Below, piece after piece: positions 1 through 8,892 of a stretch of DNA of 64,000 bases. Below the pieces are notes generated by a model, which ran no database searches, was not told where the DNA came from, and saw only the letters and a list, made by a program, of their open reading frames with translations. This stretch comes from Formicincola oecophyllae (GTDB taxonomy: Bacteria > Pseudomonadota > Alphaproteobacteria > Acetobacterales > Acetobacteraceae): positions 1,674,001-1,738,000 of the forward strand of contig NZ_CP038231.1 of assembly GCF_006542395.2 (NCBI RefSeq). Direction: 5' to 3'. Within the stretch, counting starts at the first letter, position 1; each line of letters begins with the position of its first letter. Both the position numbers and the translations under genes were made by a program.

Positions 1-688
1 CGTTCTGGACAGTGCGCAGCGCGATGTAGTCCAGCGCCGCCTGCGCCATGAGGGAGACCAGAAGCCCGCGCCGCTGGTAGGCACTGGCCACCACGCCAGC
101 GTCCGCTGATTCCACCTGCCGGCGCACATGCCCCCACAAATCCACCTCCCAAGAGGCGCCAAGGCCGTATTGCGGCAGGTTGAAGGGTGGGTCCCCTTTG
201 GAACCAGCCATTTTGGCAGGGCCAAAGCCAGGGGCGCCGTCAGCTATGGTGGCCGGGTCGTCTGAAGCCCCCGTGCCCAGCAGGCCGAGGACGCCATTAG
301 GGCTGCCGCGCTCGCGCATGTAAGAGGCGTTGCCAGCCACGGCTGGAAACTGGATAGCGCCTGCGATGCGCCGCTCAGCTTGGCTTTGGGCGAAGCGGGC
401 GCTGGCGATGCGCAAATCAAGGTTGCCGTCAGCCACCTGCCCCTCCAGCGCGGTCAGGGCCGGGTCGTTGTAAATGCGCCACCACTGGGGGTTGAAGGCG
501 CCTTCCGTCACGCGTTTGGGCCCTTCTGGCACGTTGCGGTGGAAATGGGCTGGCGCTGGGGCCTGGGGCTGGCTGAAGTCAGGCCCCACAGCGCAGCCAG
601 CCAGAGCGGCCGCCAAGCTGGCCAGTGCCCCCAGGGCGCGGCCTAGGCGCCTTGGTTTTTGGGGTGTGCGCGCGTCAGTTCCAGCCAT
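1..688 (-). CDS. Outer-membrane efflux lipoprotein (NodT/OprM type), C-terminal part beyond the window
   Basis: Outer-membrane channel of a tripartite efflux pump, anchored by an N-terminal lipid. Reading the minus strand from ATG at 688 gives a signal peptide with a lipobox (LAGC, Cys at about residue 32), followed by GPDF and the early FNPQWWRIYNDPAL block typical of NodT-family factors, then repeated Gln/Ala-rich helices. About 229 residues are visible and the family is normally near 480, so roughly half is missing past position 1. The start overlaps the end of the HlyD gene by 14 bases, so the gene is translated as the third member of an efflux operon. Seen: lipobox, overlap, motif. Known: family role. 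Inferred: the substrate, which cannot be told from sequence. Confidence 0.9.
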   Translation of the reverse strand, partial: MAGTDARTPQKPRRLGRALGALASLAAALAGCAVGPDFSQPQAPAPAHFHRNVPEGPKRVTEGAFNPQWWRIYNDPALTALEGQVADGNLDLRIASARFAQSQAERRIAGAIQFPAVAGNASYMRERGSPNGVLGLLGTGASDDPATIADGAPGFGPAKMAGSKGDPPFNLPQYGLGASWEVDLWGHVRRQVESADAGVVASAYQRRGLLVSLMAQAALDYIALRTVQN

Positions 689-1760
689 AGCGCTTGTCCT
701 TGGCGTGGGGGCCTTCTGGCGTGCCCAGGATAATGCGCGCCTCAGCTGACATGCCGACCCGCACGCGCTTGGTCAGGGGTTGGCCAGGGTCAAACACCAG
801 CTTGACGGGCAGGCGCTGCACCACTTTGGTAAAGTTGCCTGTGGCGTTGTCTGGCTGGATGGGGGAGAAGGCCACCCCAGTGGCGGGCGGCACTGAATCC
901 ACATGGGCGCGCAGCGGGTGACCTGGGAAAGTGTCCACCCAAACAAGCGCCCGCTGCCCTGGCAGGACGTGCGTCAGCTGCGTTTCCTGGAAATTGGCCA
1001 GAACGTAGGCTTGCTGAACAGGCACAACGGCCAGCAGCGGCGCGCCGCGCATAACGTAGGCGCCAACGCGCACCCCGCGCGCGCCCACAACGCCTGCGAA
1101 CGGCGCTGGGATGGTGCAGTAGGAAAGGTCAAGCTTGGCCTGCCTCTCCTCCCCCTCCATCCGCAGCAGGGTGCTGCGGGCACGCGCCAGCTGCGCTGTA
1201 AGGATAGGCACCTGCCGTTCAGCCGCGTTCAGCCCCGCCTGCTCCCGCGCCAGGGTAGCCTGGGCTGTGCGCAGCTGCGTTGCGGTGTTCTGCTGCTGCT
1301 CCCTTGTGGCTGCCCCCCCGTTAGAAAGCATCTGGTAGCGGCGCGCATTGGCGCGGGCGAAGTCCAGAGCGGCCTCGCTTGCTGCAACGCTTGCGCGCGC
1401 TGCGGTGATAAGGGCCCCCTGGCGCGCTAAGGCGCCCTCCGTGGTGGCGACCTCAGCGCGGGCGGCGCCCGTCTTGCCCTGGGCTACCATCAAGCTGGCG
1501 CGGTAGTCGTCATCTTCAATGTGGGCCAGCTCCTCGCCTTGCTGCACGCGTTCGTTGTCCTGGGCGATGACGCGGTCAATCCGGCCCGCCACCTTGGGGG
1601 CGACAAGCGTGAAGTCGGCCGTCACGTAGGCGTCATTGGTTTCAACGCTGGTGGCGGGGCCAAGCAGACCCTCCCCCAGGATGAGGCGGTCAGCCCCCCA
1701 GGCCACAACCCCTAAAAGGGCGGCGCTGCCCAGGGCGGCCATAATGCGTTTGCGGCTCAT
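675..1760 (-). CDS. HlyD/EmrA-family membrane-fusion efflux protein
   Basis: Periplasmic adaptor joining an inner-membrane MFS pump to an outer-membrane channel. The 361-residue protein begins MSRKRIMAAL, with one membrane helix at residues 7-26. Next come the first half of the lipoyl-like domain (NDAYVTADFTLVAPKVAG), a long Ala/Gln/Arg coiled-coil hairpin (about 90-190), the second lipoyl half (IPAPFAGVVG) and a beta-barrel. The open frame extends upstream to 1889, but the start at 1760 has a strong GGAGGGGG ribosome site and overlaps the stop of the upstream transporter gene in an ATGA arrangement, so it is preferred. The order transporter, adaptor, outer-membrane factor is that of emrB-emrA-tolC style pumps. 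Confidence 0.93.
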   Translation of the reverse strand: MSRKRIMAALGSAALLGVVAWGADRLILGEGLLGPATSVETNDAYVTADFTLVAPKVAGRIDRVIAQDNERVQQGEELAHIEDDDYRASLMVAQGKTGAARAEVATTEGALARQGALITAARASVAASEAALDFARANARRYQMLSNGGAATREQQQNTATQLRTAQATLAREQAGLNAAERQVPILTAQLARARSTLLRMEGEERQAKLDLSYCTIPAPFAGVVGARGVRVGAYVMRGAPLLAVVPVQQAYVLANFQETQLTHVLPGQRALVWVDTFPGHPLRAHVDSVPPATGVAFSPIQPDNATGNFTKVVQRLPVKLVFDPGQPLTKRVRVGMSAEARIILGTPEGPHAKDKRYGWN

Positions 1761-3487
1761 GTCCCCCTCCTTTGTGCTGGGAGCGGCTGTGCAGGGAACG
1801 ACTGTGCAGGTGGCGGCTTTGGCTGCGCGCTGCCAGGCGGGTACACCCGCTGCGGCAGAATGAGGTTGAGCGCGAACAACGCACCGCACAGCCCAACCAT
1901 AATGGTGAGGATGTCAGCGCAAGCCAGGATGGTGGCCTGGGTGTGAACAGTGCCATGAAACAGGGCCGTGGCCTGCCTGGCCTGCAGGTGGGGTTGCAGC
2001 TGCCTGGACAGGATGAGCCCTGGCGCGCCGTCCGCCAGGCCGTTCAGCTGGAAACGCACGGCGCCGTGGTGGTCAAGCAGCATGGTGGAGTGGTACTGTT
2101 CACGCCTGCGCAGCAACGCGCCCAACAGCGCTGTAGCCACAGCCGCAGCGAAGCCCTTGGTCATGTTGAACATGCCAGAGATGAATGGCCCGTCTGTGGG
2201 CTGCAGGCTCAACGTGGCCAGCATGAGGATGGGGATGACGATCATAGGCTGACTGAGGGCCTGAAGCGCCATCATCGGCCCAAAGTCGCCCCCCATCCAA
2301 TCGAAGTCGATCCAGCTGGCCAAGAAGTAGGAAAGCCCCTGTAGCCCTAGCCCGGCCAGCAACACATGGCGACAATCCACCCAGCGCAGGTTGCAGAAGG
2401 CCGCCACCAGCACCAGCGTGCCCAGCTGTGGCAGGGCCAGACCCAGCGCCAGCGGCGCTATCTGGATGGGGCGCAGGTGGTGGACGGCTTCCAGGAAGGT
2501 CTCAGGCACCTGCAGCGTGGCGACATCCAGCACCAGAACGCCCGTTAACGTCAGCAGCGCGTCTGAGACGTTGCGCGACTTCAGAAGCTGAATGCGGAAA
2601 AACGGCACGGGGTGGTGCCATTCATTGATGAGGAAGGCGGCGAATAGGACAAGACCCGCTAAAATAAGGTGCGTTATGGCGGGGTTGCGGAACCAATCCA
2701 GCCTGTCGCCTTCAAACAGGCCAATGACCAGGAAGCAAATGGCGGGCAGGCCGGTGATGAGGCCAAGCCAGTCAAACTGGCGGAAACGCTCAAGCTTCAG
2801 CGGGTCCTGGGGAAGCCCCCAGGCGATGGCGCCCATGGCAGCGGCGCACAGCGGCACGATGTCCCAGCTCAGCCAATGCCAGCCTGCGCCTTCAAACAAA
2901 TAGCCCACCAGTGGCAGCCCCAGATTGGGGCCGAAGGTGGAGGTCAGCGCGTAGGCGCCAAGGCCGTAGATTTTGATGTTGGGCGGCAGGTAGCGCAGCG
3001 CTACCGTCATCAGCAGGGGCGGCAGGCTGCCGCAGGCCAGCCCCTGGATGCAGCGCGTCAGCCACAATGTGGGCAGGTTGGGGCAAAAGGGCAGCCACAG
3101 CGCGCTCGCGGCAGCCAGCGCCAGCATGGCCAGCGCCAGCCACCTTATGGAGAACGTGACGGCGAACCACGGCGCGAACGCCATGGCGGCGATGTTGAAA
3201 GCCTCGAAAAGGGCCGTCAGCCAGGTGGCATCGTCATGGCCCAGACTAAGCGCGCCGCTGAGGTCGGCCAGCCCTCCTTCAGTGACGTGTTCGTTGAAGC
3301 CCGCCAGCAGAACAGCTAGCAGAACGCCGCACAGCCCCACCGCCAAGCGCCCCGTGAAGGGCGCGTTGGCAGCCTGCGCTGGTTGTAGCGCTGGGCCCTG
3401 GTGGGTGGGAACGGGCGCCTGGGTTGGCGGGGCCAGGGGGGCGACAAAGCGCGCTTGGCCTGCGCAGGCTGGGGGGGTGTTTATCAT
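1757..3487 (-). CDS. DHA2-family MFS multidrug transporter (EmrB-like)
   Basis: Proton-driven drug exporter of the inner membrane with about 14 membrane helices in 576 residues, the size of DHA2 14-TM pumps. Seen: a hydrophilic proline-rich N-terminus of about 50 residues, then regularly spaced hydrophobic segments. The TRCIQGLACGSLPPLLM stretch corresponds to the motif-C/antiporter region. The gene is first in a three-gene unit with the HlyD adaptor (4-base overlap) and the outer-membrane factor. A GGGAGA ribosome site sits just before the ATG at 3487. In acetic acid bacteria such pumps are often annotated for drug or acid tolerance; the actual substrate is unknown here. Confidence 0.92.
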   Translation of the reverse strand: MINTPPACAGQARFVAPLAPPTQAPVPTHQGPALQPAQAANAPFTGRLAVGLCGVLLAVLLAGFNEHVTEGGLADLSGALSLGHDDATWLTALFEAFNIAAMAFAPWFAVTFSIRWLALAMLALAAASALWLPFCPNLPTLWLTRCIQGLACGSLPPLLMTVALRYLPPNIKIYGLGAYALTSTFGPNLGLPLVGYLFEGAGWHWLSWDIVPLCAAAMGAIAWGLPQDPLKLERFRQFDWLGLITGLPAICFLVIGLFEGDRLDWFRNPAITHLILAGLVLFAAFLINEWHHPVPFFRIQLLKSRNVSDALLTLTGVLVLDVATLQVPETFLEAVHHLRPIQIAPLALGLALPQLGTLVLVAAFCNLRWVDCRHVLLAGLGLQGLSYFLASWIDFDWMGGDFGPMMALQALSQPMIVIPILMLATLSLQPTDGPFISGMFNMTKGFAAAVATALLGALLRRREQYHSTMLLDHHGAVRFQLNGLADGAPGLILSRQLQPHLQARQATALFHGTVHTQATILACADILTIMVGLCGALFALNLILPQRVYPPGSAQPKPPPAQSFPAQPLPAQRRGT

Positions 3488-3593
3488 GCATGCTCTCCCA
3501 TCATGCTTGCTATCGTCTCCTCACCCCAAAGTCCCTGCAGTGAGGGCGGGTGGACGCGGTGCTGTAGGGTGGTTAGCCAGTGCGGGCGCGCCC

Positions 3594-4655
3594 TCAACGG
3601 GTGATGACGACCTTGCCAACGGCCCGGTTGCTTTCAACGATGCCGTGCGCCAGCTTGAGGGTAGTGGCGTTCAGCCCCGCTAGCTTCGTGTGGGCGGTGG
3701 TTCGCAGCACTTTAGCGTCCAGCAGGGTTGCAACGTTTTTGAGGATCTCCCCCTGCCTGGCCATGGTTGGCGTTGCCAAAAGGGGCCTGGTGAACATGAA
3801 CTCCCAATGCACACCAACGCTTTTGCGCTTGAAGGGCGTGACGTTCAGCACCTCTGGGTCGTCAATCATCACCATGGCGCCTTCAGGCGCGATCAGTTCA
3901 GCTAGGGCGCCCAGGTGCCTGTCCGTGGCCTGGGTGGAGAACACATAACGTGGTGCAGGCAGGCTAAGGCAGGCGTATTCATCCACCATCGCCCCATGAT
4001 GGTCGATGATGTGGTGCGCGCCCATGCGCGTGGCCCAGCAGGCCGTTTCCGGCCTGGAGGCCGTAGCCACCACCGTTAAGCCCGTTAGGGCGCTGGCCAG
4101 CTGGATGACGCTCGACCCCACGCCGCCAGCGCCGCCAATGACTAGCAGCGCTTCCCCAGCCCCTGGCGCAGGGCCTGTGGCCTGGGCTGCGTCTGTCAGG
4201 GCGCGGTGGCCCACGCCAAGGCGTTCGAACAGCCCTTCCCAGGCCGTCAGCATGGTAAGTGGCATGGCGGCGGCCTCTGCCCAGTCCAGGCTTTGGGGTT
4301 TGCGCGCCACCAGGCGCTCATCTACCAGGGTGAAGTCGGCGTAGGATCCAGGCCTGCTGATGTCGCCAGCGAAGAAGACCTCGTCACCAACCTTGAAGGA
4401 TTCCACCTGCGCGCCTGTGGCCACAACGGTGCCGGCGCCGTCCCACCCCAGGATGCGTGGCTGGCCTTTGGGAGGTGTTGCGCTGGCGCGCACCTTGACG
4501 TCTGCAGGGTTGACGGAGATGGCCTCAATCCGCACCAGGATGTCGCGCGGGCCTGGCGTGGGAACGCCCACCTCAAAATCTACCAGTGCGTCAGGCGCTG
4601 AAAGCGGCCCTGGCTTGGTGAAGCCAATAGCGTGCATGGTTGTGGGTGTAGTCAT
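3594..4655 (-). CDS. Zinc-binding-type alcohol dehydrogenase family protein (quinone oxidoreductase-like)
   Basis: NAD(P)H-dependent medium-chain oxidoreductase of 353 residues. Seen: a GroES-like N-terminal domain with GWDGAGTVVATG, then a Rossmann fold with GGAGGVGSSVIQLA. The cysteine cluster that binds structural zinc in true alcohol dehydrogenases is absent, which places it with the zinc-free quinone oxidoreductase/enoyl reductase branch. The frame is open to 4706, but the ATG at 4655 (MTTPTTMHAIGF) has a GGAGG site about 8 bases upstream and fits the family N-terminus. It stands alone, 107 bases downstream of the start of the efflux operon on the same strand. Substrate not predictable. 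Confidence 0.88.
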   Translation of the reverse strand: MTTPTTMHAIGFTKPGPLSAPDALVDFEVGVPTPGPRDILVRIEAISVNPADVKVRASATPPKGQPRILGWDGAGTVVATGAQVESFKVGDEVFFAGDISRPGSYADFTLVDERLVARKPQSLDWAEAAAMPLTMLTAWEGLFERLGVGHRALTDAAQATGPAPGAGEALLVIGGAGGVGSSVIQLASALTGLTVVATASRPETACWATRMGAHHIIDHHGAMVDEYACLSLPAPRYVFSTQATDRHLGALAELIAPEGAMVMIDDPEVLNVTPFKRKSVGVHWEFMFTRPLLATPTMARQGEILKNVATLLDAKVLRTTAHTKLAGLNATTLKLAHGIVESNRAVGKVVITR

Positions 4656-5061
4656 GGCCGGGGCCTCCCTTCCAGCCCTGTGTGGTCTCACGCAGGGTTG
4701 CTTCAATCATGGTTGCCCTTCGTGGGGGCGCCTGCCCTGCACGTTTTTGCTGGGCGGGTGATGGGGGAAGTGTTGAAGCTTTGGGGGTGGGGCGCAATTA
4801 CGCACATTCTTCCCACCCAGGCACCATTCTGTGGCTTGGTCTCCAAAATGTTACCACTTGGGAGTGGCGGTAAAGCGCCCTTTTTCAAGTTTGAGGCCTA
4901 ATTTAGGGATGGTGCCTGGGCGTATGGATTTTTTCACATTTCACGCTGCCCACCCTCATTTGGGTGGCGCCACCAAGAGTGCTGCGGTGGGGTGGACGCT
5001 TTTTTGCACAGCCCCCCTTGCGTGGCCTAGGGCGGGTTGGTAGAAACCATCCATCCCAAGC
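4656..5061. other. Intergenic region with no recognised gene
   Basis: About 400 bases between the oxidoreductase start and tRNA-Val. Short overlapping frames here have no family-like features. Part of it (about 4840-4960) is more AT-rich and may hold promoters for the minus-strand oxidoreductase and the plus-strand tRNA, but no clear -35/-10 pair can be defended. Confidence 0.5.
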
Positions 5062-5136
5062 GGGTGCGTAGCTCAGCGGTAGAGCACTGCCTTCACACGG
5101 CAGGGGTCACAGGTTCAATCCCTGTCGCACCCACCA
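5062..5136 (+). tRNA. tRNA-Val, anticodon CAC
   Basis: Complete cloverleaf: acceptor arm GGGTGCG pairing with CGCACCC, D-arm GCTC...GAGC, anticodon stem CTGCC/GGCAG around the loop TTCACAC, T-arm ACAGG-TTCAATC-CCTGT, discriminator A and an encoded CCA end. The CAC anticodon reads GUG valine codons. It stands alone in the plus direction. Confidence 0.97.
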
Positions 5137-5337
5137 TGCGGGATCTTCCCTTAAAAATCATGGCGCTTTCAAGCCACCCCCTCTTTGGGGAATGATGGGC
5201 CCACACGCCTTGAAGGCCATCTCCGCCGCTGTCGCAGCGCCAGCGGAGCTTGTGTTTTCACCGCCGTGGGTCATGCATGGGGCAGTGGCCATCCGCCCTC
5301 TGCCCGGGCAGCCCTTGGCGGGTTTCGCCCAGGCGCT

Positions 5338-6747
5338 TCAGTTGCCACCATTGCCCAAGACGATGAGGCTGCCGCCTGTGGGGATGTTGAAGGCGCCCAG
5401 CTGGTTGCCCGTACCCATATTACCTTCGAACTGCGCCACGTGGCCATCTGGCTGCACGGATGACTGAATGCCGTAGGACTGGAGGCTGGTGCGCGTGCCC
5501 CCTTGGATGTTCTGCGCCTCCCCGCCAGCGCCGGACTGGTTGTTGGTGACCGTCACCATGTCAGGCAGGTTCCCCACATAGATGCCAGGGAAGCGCTTGG
5601 GGTTGTTGTAGGCGTTCATGTACACCGCATTGCCATTAACGATGATGTGGGTGCCTTGCTCGATGTCGATGCCAGCGCCCGTGTTGGCGTGAAACTCTGA
5701 AGAGGCCACCGTGACGCCATTGGCGGCTGGATTGGTGAGGGCGAACCCCTGCGCGGGCGCCAGGCCTGCGCTATCCATCGTGCCAGGCTTGAAACCGTTG
5801 GTGGATCCCCAGCAGTTGGTGATGTTGAATTCAGTGATGGGGCCACTCCCGCCCAGCAGCCAGCCTGGGCCGATGTTGCTGTCCCCCAGCACGGCTGTGG
5901 CGCGCAGCCCATCCACTTCCTGGCTTTTGCTGATGTCTGGGTCCACCAGAATGCCGGCCGCTTGGCCATGCAGCAGGTCAAGTGACGACAGGTAAACGCC
6001 AGATGCCCAGATGAGCTCTAGGGGTGCGCGGCCATAGCTGTCAAAGCCAGAGCTGGTGACGTAGGTGTCCTCAGCGCGTTTTGACCGTCCCGTGGCGGTA
6101 ATGCCGTTGTGGCTGGCGCCGCGTCCTGAAACATGACTGATGTGGGTGCTGTTAGCGCCTTCCAGGTAAATGTTGTCGTAATGCAGCCCTTGAACGTTGT
6201 TCACCAGCCCATTGGTGAAGGGGATGTTCTCAATCCCGGTCTCAAAAGCGTTGTAATAGGCAATGGCGGCGCCAGACTGCTTGACCACGTCCGCCTCCAT
6301 GGTGAAGTCACGCAGGCTGGTGAAGCTGACATTACGCCCAGCGATGCCATCCCCTGTGGAGCTTTGCAGTGAAAGCACCGTGCAAGCGCCAGCCCCTTGC
6401 AGCTTGGCGTAGCTCGGCAGGTTGATGGTGGTGGCCAGCTTGTAAAACCCACAAGGCAGATAAATGCTGCGCACGCCCTGGCCCAACATGGTGTTGATGA
6501 TGGGGCCGACATCAACTTGCCCCTGCACCAGGCCTGCTGTGGTTTGGCCCTGGCTGGCGTTCAGGAAATCCTGCGGCTCCATGAAGGTGGACTGACGTTC
6601 AGCCTCTGTGCGGGCCAGTGCTGCGCCCTGGGCTGTACTGGTATCCAAGCTGATGTCTGTGGCGGCGCTGGCCAGGGGGCAGGGCAGTACCAGGGCGCTG
6701 AGAAGTGGCAGTGCCGTTAAGGCTGCCAGGGAAAAGGGCTTTACCAT
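5338..6747 (-). CDS. Secreted beta-helix (pectate-lyase-like) protein, copy A
   Basis: A 469-residue exported protein. Seen: an N-terminal signal peptide (MVKPFSLAALTALPLL, cleavage likely after ASA near residue 28), then repeated short beta-strand and Asn-rich turns typical of right-handed parallel beta-helices (pectate-lyase/GH28-like fold), including IYLPCGFYKLATTINL near the first coil and VNGNAVYMN near the end. It is a close paralogue of the protein at 19772-21181: same length, same signal peptide, and alternating near-identical and divergent blocks. The genes are in opposite orientation and share an almost identical 117-base leader. The catalytic residues of true pectate lyases cannot be assigned, so it may be a lyase, a glycosidase or a surface-polysaccharide-binding protein. 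Confidence 0.8.
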   Translation of the reverse strand: MVKPFSLAALTALPLLSALVLPCPLASAATDISLDTSTAQGAALARTEAERQSTFMEPQDFLNASQGQTTAGLVQGQVDVGPIINTMLGQGVRSIYLPCGFYKLATTINLPSYAKLQGAGACTVLSLQSSTGDGIAGRNVSFTSLRDFTMEADVVKQSGAAIAYYNAFETGIENIPFTNGLVNNVQGLHYDNIYLEGANSTHISHVSGRGASHNGITATGRSKRAEDTYVTSSGFDSYGRAPLELIWASGVYLSSLDLLHGQAAGILVDPDISKSQEVDGLRATAVLGDSNIGPGWLLGGSGPITEFNITNCWGSTNGFKPGTMDSAGLAPAQGFALTNPAANGVTVASSEFHANTGAGIDIEQGTHIIVNGNAVYMNAYNNPKRFPGIYVGNLPDMVTVTNNQSGAGGEAQNIQGGTRTSLQSYGIQSSVQPDGHVAQFEGNMGTGNQLGAFNIPTGGSLIVLGNGGN

Positions 6748-6864
6748 GGGTGAATCCTTGCAAGTCGCCTAGCTGGGAACGGCGCCAGGGCTGTGCCGCC
6801 CCTGGCCTAAAAAGCACCAGGGCTAGCCACCATGGCGTCTGGCCCACCCCAAGCCCATTGGACC
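6748..6864 (-). promoter_or_regulatory. Conserved leader of beta-helix gene copy A (shared with copy B)
   Basis: The 117 bases directly before the start codon match the 117 bases before copy B (19655-19771) with only 6 differences and no gaps. The segment contains nested GC-rich inverted repeats, such as GCCAGGG...CCCTGGC, and a gene-proximal GCAAGGAT ribosome site. Such strict conservation of non-coding DNA suggests either a promoter/5' UTR element common to both genes or a recent gene-conversion tract. Confidence 0.6.
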
Positions 6865-6887
6865 TCAGCCTTATGGGGGGTCGCTTT

Positions 6888-6954
6888 TTGAACTCCTTAA
6901 ACCAGTGTTTCACGCCGTTTAGATTGAAGGCCCGCACGGGTTCCATACCGGTCT
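6888..6954 (-). repeat. Partial copy of the 92-bp three-way-junction repeat
   Basis: The run GAACTCC...CCAGTGTTTCACGCCG...GGGTTCCATACCGG aligns with the reverse-oriented full copy at 39567-39658 (GAACCC...GCCGGTGTTTCACGCTG...GGTTCCACATCGGC). The P2 hairpin and the closing P1 arm are missing, so it is a decayed or truncated member. Confidence 0.6.
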
Positions 6955-6966
6955 CAACAGGTCTGC

Positions 6967-8742
6967 TTAGAGGGCTGGGCCTGTGGCGGTGATGGTGAAG
7001 GGCACAGCCTGGGCCGTTTCAGGGCGGCCCTCCGCCATGTTCCACACAGCCAGGGTGAAGCCCTGCCCATCGTGGGTTTGGCTTGTGTCCACAGCAGCCA
7101 ACCAGAAGCCCCCTCCCGCTGCCGCTGGGGTGATGTGCACGGAAGGCGCCTCCTTGAAGGCGCTGGGATAGGTGACGCTGTCGCCATGGCGCGCCTGCAC
7201 ATCCAGGCGCTGGGTGGCCTGGCCATTGACGCTAGGCGTGGTGATGCCCTGCGGGAAGCTGGGCACGGGATTGCTTTCTTGCGTGTTAAAGCTGGCTAGG
7301 ACTTGCCGCTGCGCTCCATAGAGGACGATGTTGCTGTCTTCCTGGAAGGCCAGGTCGGCACCGTTAGGCGTTTTGAGATAAACCGGCGCGCCAAGGTAGG
7401 TGTTGGGCGGCAGGAGGATGCTTTTGTGCCCAGCCGTGGCAAAGTCGTTCACGCCACTGCACGTTCCGCCTGCCACGGAAAGCTCGTTCCACACGCCTGA
7501 GAGGTTTAGCAGGCCACTCTCCAACACATTGTTGGCCAGGGCCAGGCGCGGACCGCCATCTGAAGTGGTGTGGGTGCTTGTGAAGGAGAAGGAGCCACGC
7601 ACCATATTGCCAGTGAAGGCCATGTCTGAACCAGCCCCCATTTCCAAAGCCAAGCTGGTGTTGATAGCACAGCCGTTGAACTGACACCGCGTCACCTGAG
7701 TGGCTTGGTCCACCGCCCAGCCAGAGCTGCTTTCGCCAGCGGGGGGCTGGAAATAGAAGGAGCAATTGGTGAAGGCCAGATCATCAAGCGTGCGCAGCGT
7801 GCTGTCGGTGCGGACGATGTTGTTGATGGTCTCCACATGGCAGTTGGTGAAGTGCCACGTTTCAACATCACTGCGGTAGTCAGGGGTCATGTCCTTCCAG
7901 GCAATCAGGCTGTCCACCCAGTTGTTGCCCAAATTGAACTGAACATTGGAGCAGAAAAGCGTGTTGGGGCCTGCAGCGGGGTTGCCCACCACGCCACCCG
8001 TCACCGTGATGAAGGCATCGCACGGGCAGTCATAGGTGGCGCCGTTGAGGCCAAAGCGCGAGCCTTCAATGTAAAGCTCTGGCCAGGTGGACAGCACGAC
8101 ATGGCTGCCCGTGATAGCGCTGGTGTGGAGGTTGCGCGCTTGGCAGGAGATGCCGTTGCCACCATCAGTGGAGATGAACCGGAAGCCCGTTTCACAGCCA
8201 GCCACCATGATGTCCTGGCAAACGGGGTTGTTAGCGTTGACGTAGTCCACACCAATGGACCCTGCAGGGATGGCGGCAGCTGGGTTGAAGTCACCCTTGC
8301 CCCAGCCTTCACGCATGAGCTTGATGCCCATGATACCGCCACCCTGGCCGCCCAGTTGCTCGTTGCCCACTTGCACCATAGTGGAGACGCCCTCAGGGAA
8401 CAGCAGCGTTGTGCCGTTTGTCCCCCTTTTGTCAGGGTCCGGGTTGGTGCCATCCTCCCCATTATCCACCACCAAGGGGCTACCCACAAAGGTGACGCCG
8501 CCACCGCACATCACGGTCTGCTTGCAGAGATACACCCCCGGCGGCACATGGATGACGCTTTTGGTGGGGTCGTTCAGGCCTGCCTGGTAAGCGTCCTGGA
8601 AAGCGCTTGAGCAATCATGCACACCACCAACGATGGCACCGTAGTCGATGATGGAAGGCCAGGAGCGCGCCTGGGCCTGCTGCAGGGTGATGGGCGTGCC
8701 GTCATCCTGCGCAGACTGGGGGGCGATTGAAGGAGTGGTCAT
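6967..8742 (-). CDS. Large pectate-lyase-superfamily protein with a B-lectin-like motif
   Basis: 591 residues from ATG at 8742 (MTTPSIAPQS; GAAGG about 8 bases upstream; the frame stays open to 8847). Near residues 30-75 it has SWPSIIDYGAIVGGVHDCSSAFQDA, the entry of Pectate_lyase_3/GH28-related domains, then a long Asn/Gly/Cys-rich beta-helix. At about residues 490-515 is FQEDSNIVLYG, which fits the mannose-binding lectin signature QxDxNxVxY. A separate C-terminal beta domain of about 80 residues follows. No signal peptide is seen, unlike its neighbour, so export would need another route or a different start. It lies downstream of and in the same direction as an unrelated promoter region and 220 bases from copy A. 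Likely role: surface polysaccharide binding or cleavage (inferred). Confidence 0.75.
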   Translation of the reverse strand: MTTPSIAPQSAQDDGTPITLQQAQARSWPSIIDYGAIVGGVHDCSSAFQDAYQAGLNDPTKSVIHVPPGVYLCKQTVMCGGGVTFVGSPLVVDNGEDGTNPDPDKRGTNGTTLLFPEGVSTMVQVGNEQLGGQGGGIMGIKLMREGWGKGDFNPAAAIPAGSIGVDYVNANNPVCQDIMVAGCETGFRFISTDGGNGISCQARNLHTSAITGSHVVLSTWPELYIEGSRFGLNGATYDCPCDAFITVTGGVVGNPAAGPNTLFCSNVQFNLGNNWVDSLIAWKDMTPDYRSDVETWHFTNCHVETINNIVRTDSTLRTLDDLAFTNCSFYFQPPAGESSSGWAVDQATQVTRCQFNGCAINTSLALEMGAGSDMAFTGNMVRGSFSFTSTHTTSDGGPRLALANNVLESGLLNLSGVWNELSVAGGTCSGVNDFATAGHKSILLPPNTYLGAPVYLKTPNGADLAFQEDSNIVLYGAQRQVLASFNTQESNPVPSFPQGITTPSVNGQATQRLDVQARHGDSVTYPSAFKEAPSVHITPAAAGGGFWLAAVDTSQTHDGQGFTLAVWNMAEGRPETAQAVPFTITATGPAL

Positions 8743-8892
8743 GGAGAGGGCCTTCGCGGTTTCCAAGCTTTTGAGCTTGAGGGGTGGAAAGCCCGATTCA
8801 TGCACCCTTAAGGCTGTGCGAACCCATTGGACTGCTGGATTGCACAAAGCGCCAAGGGGGGGTGTCTTTAAAGGGGGTTGTGGAAAAGGCGT

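Noticed and set aside
4840-4900. Hairpin GGCGGTAAAGCGCC near the oxidoreductase as a terminator
   Set aside because: The stem is short and sits upstream of the minus-strand gene, so it has no clear target.
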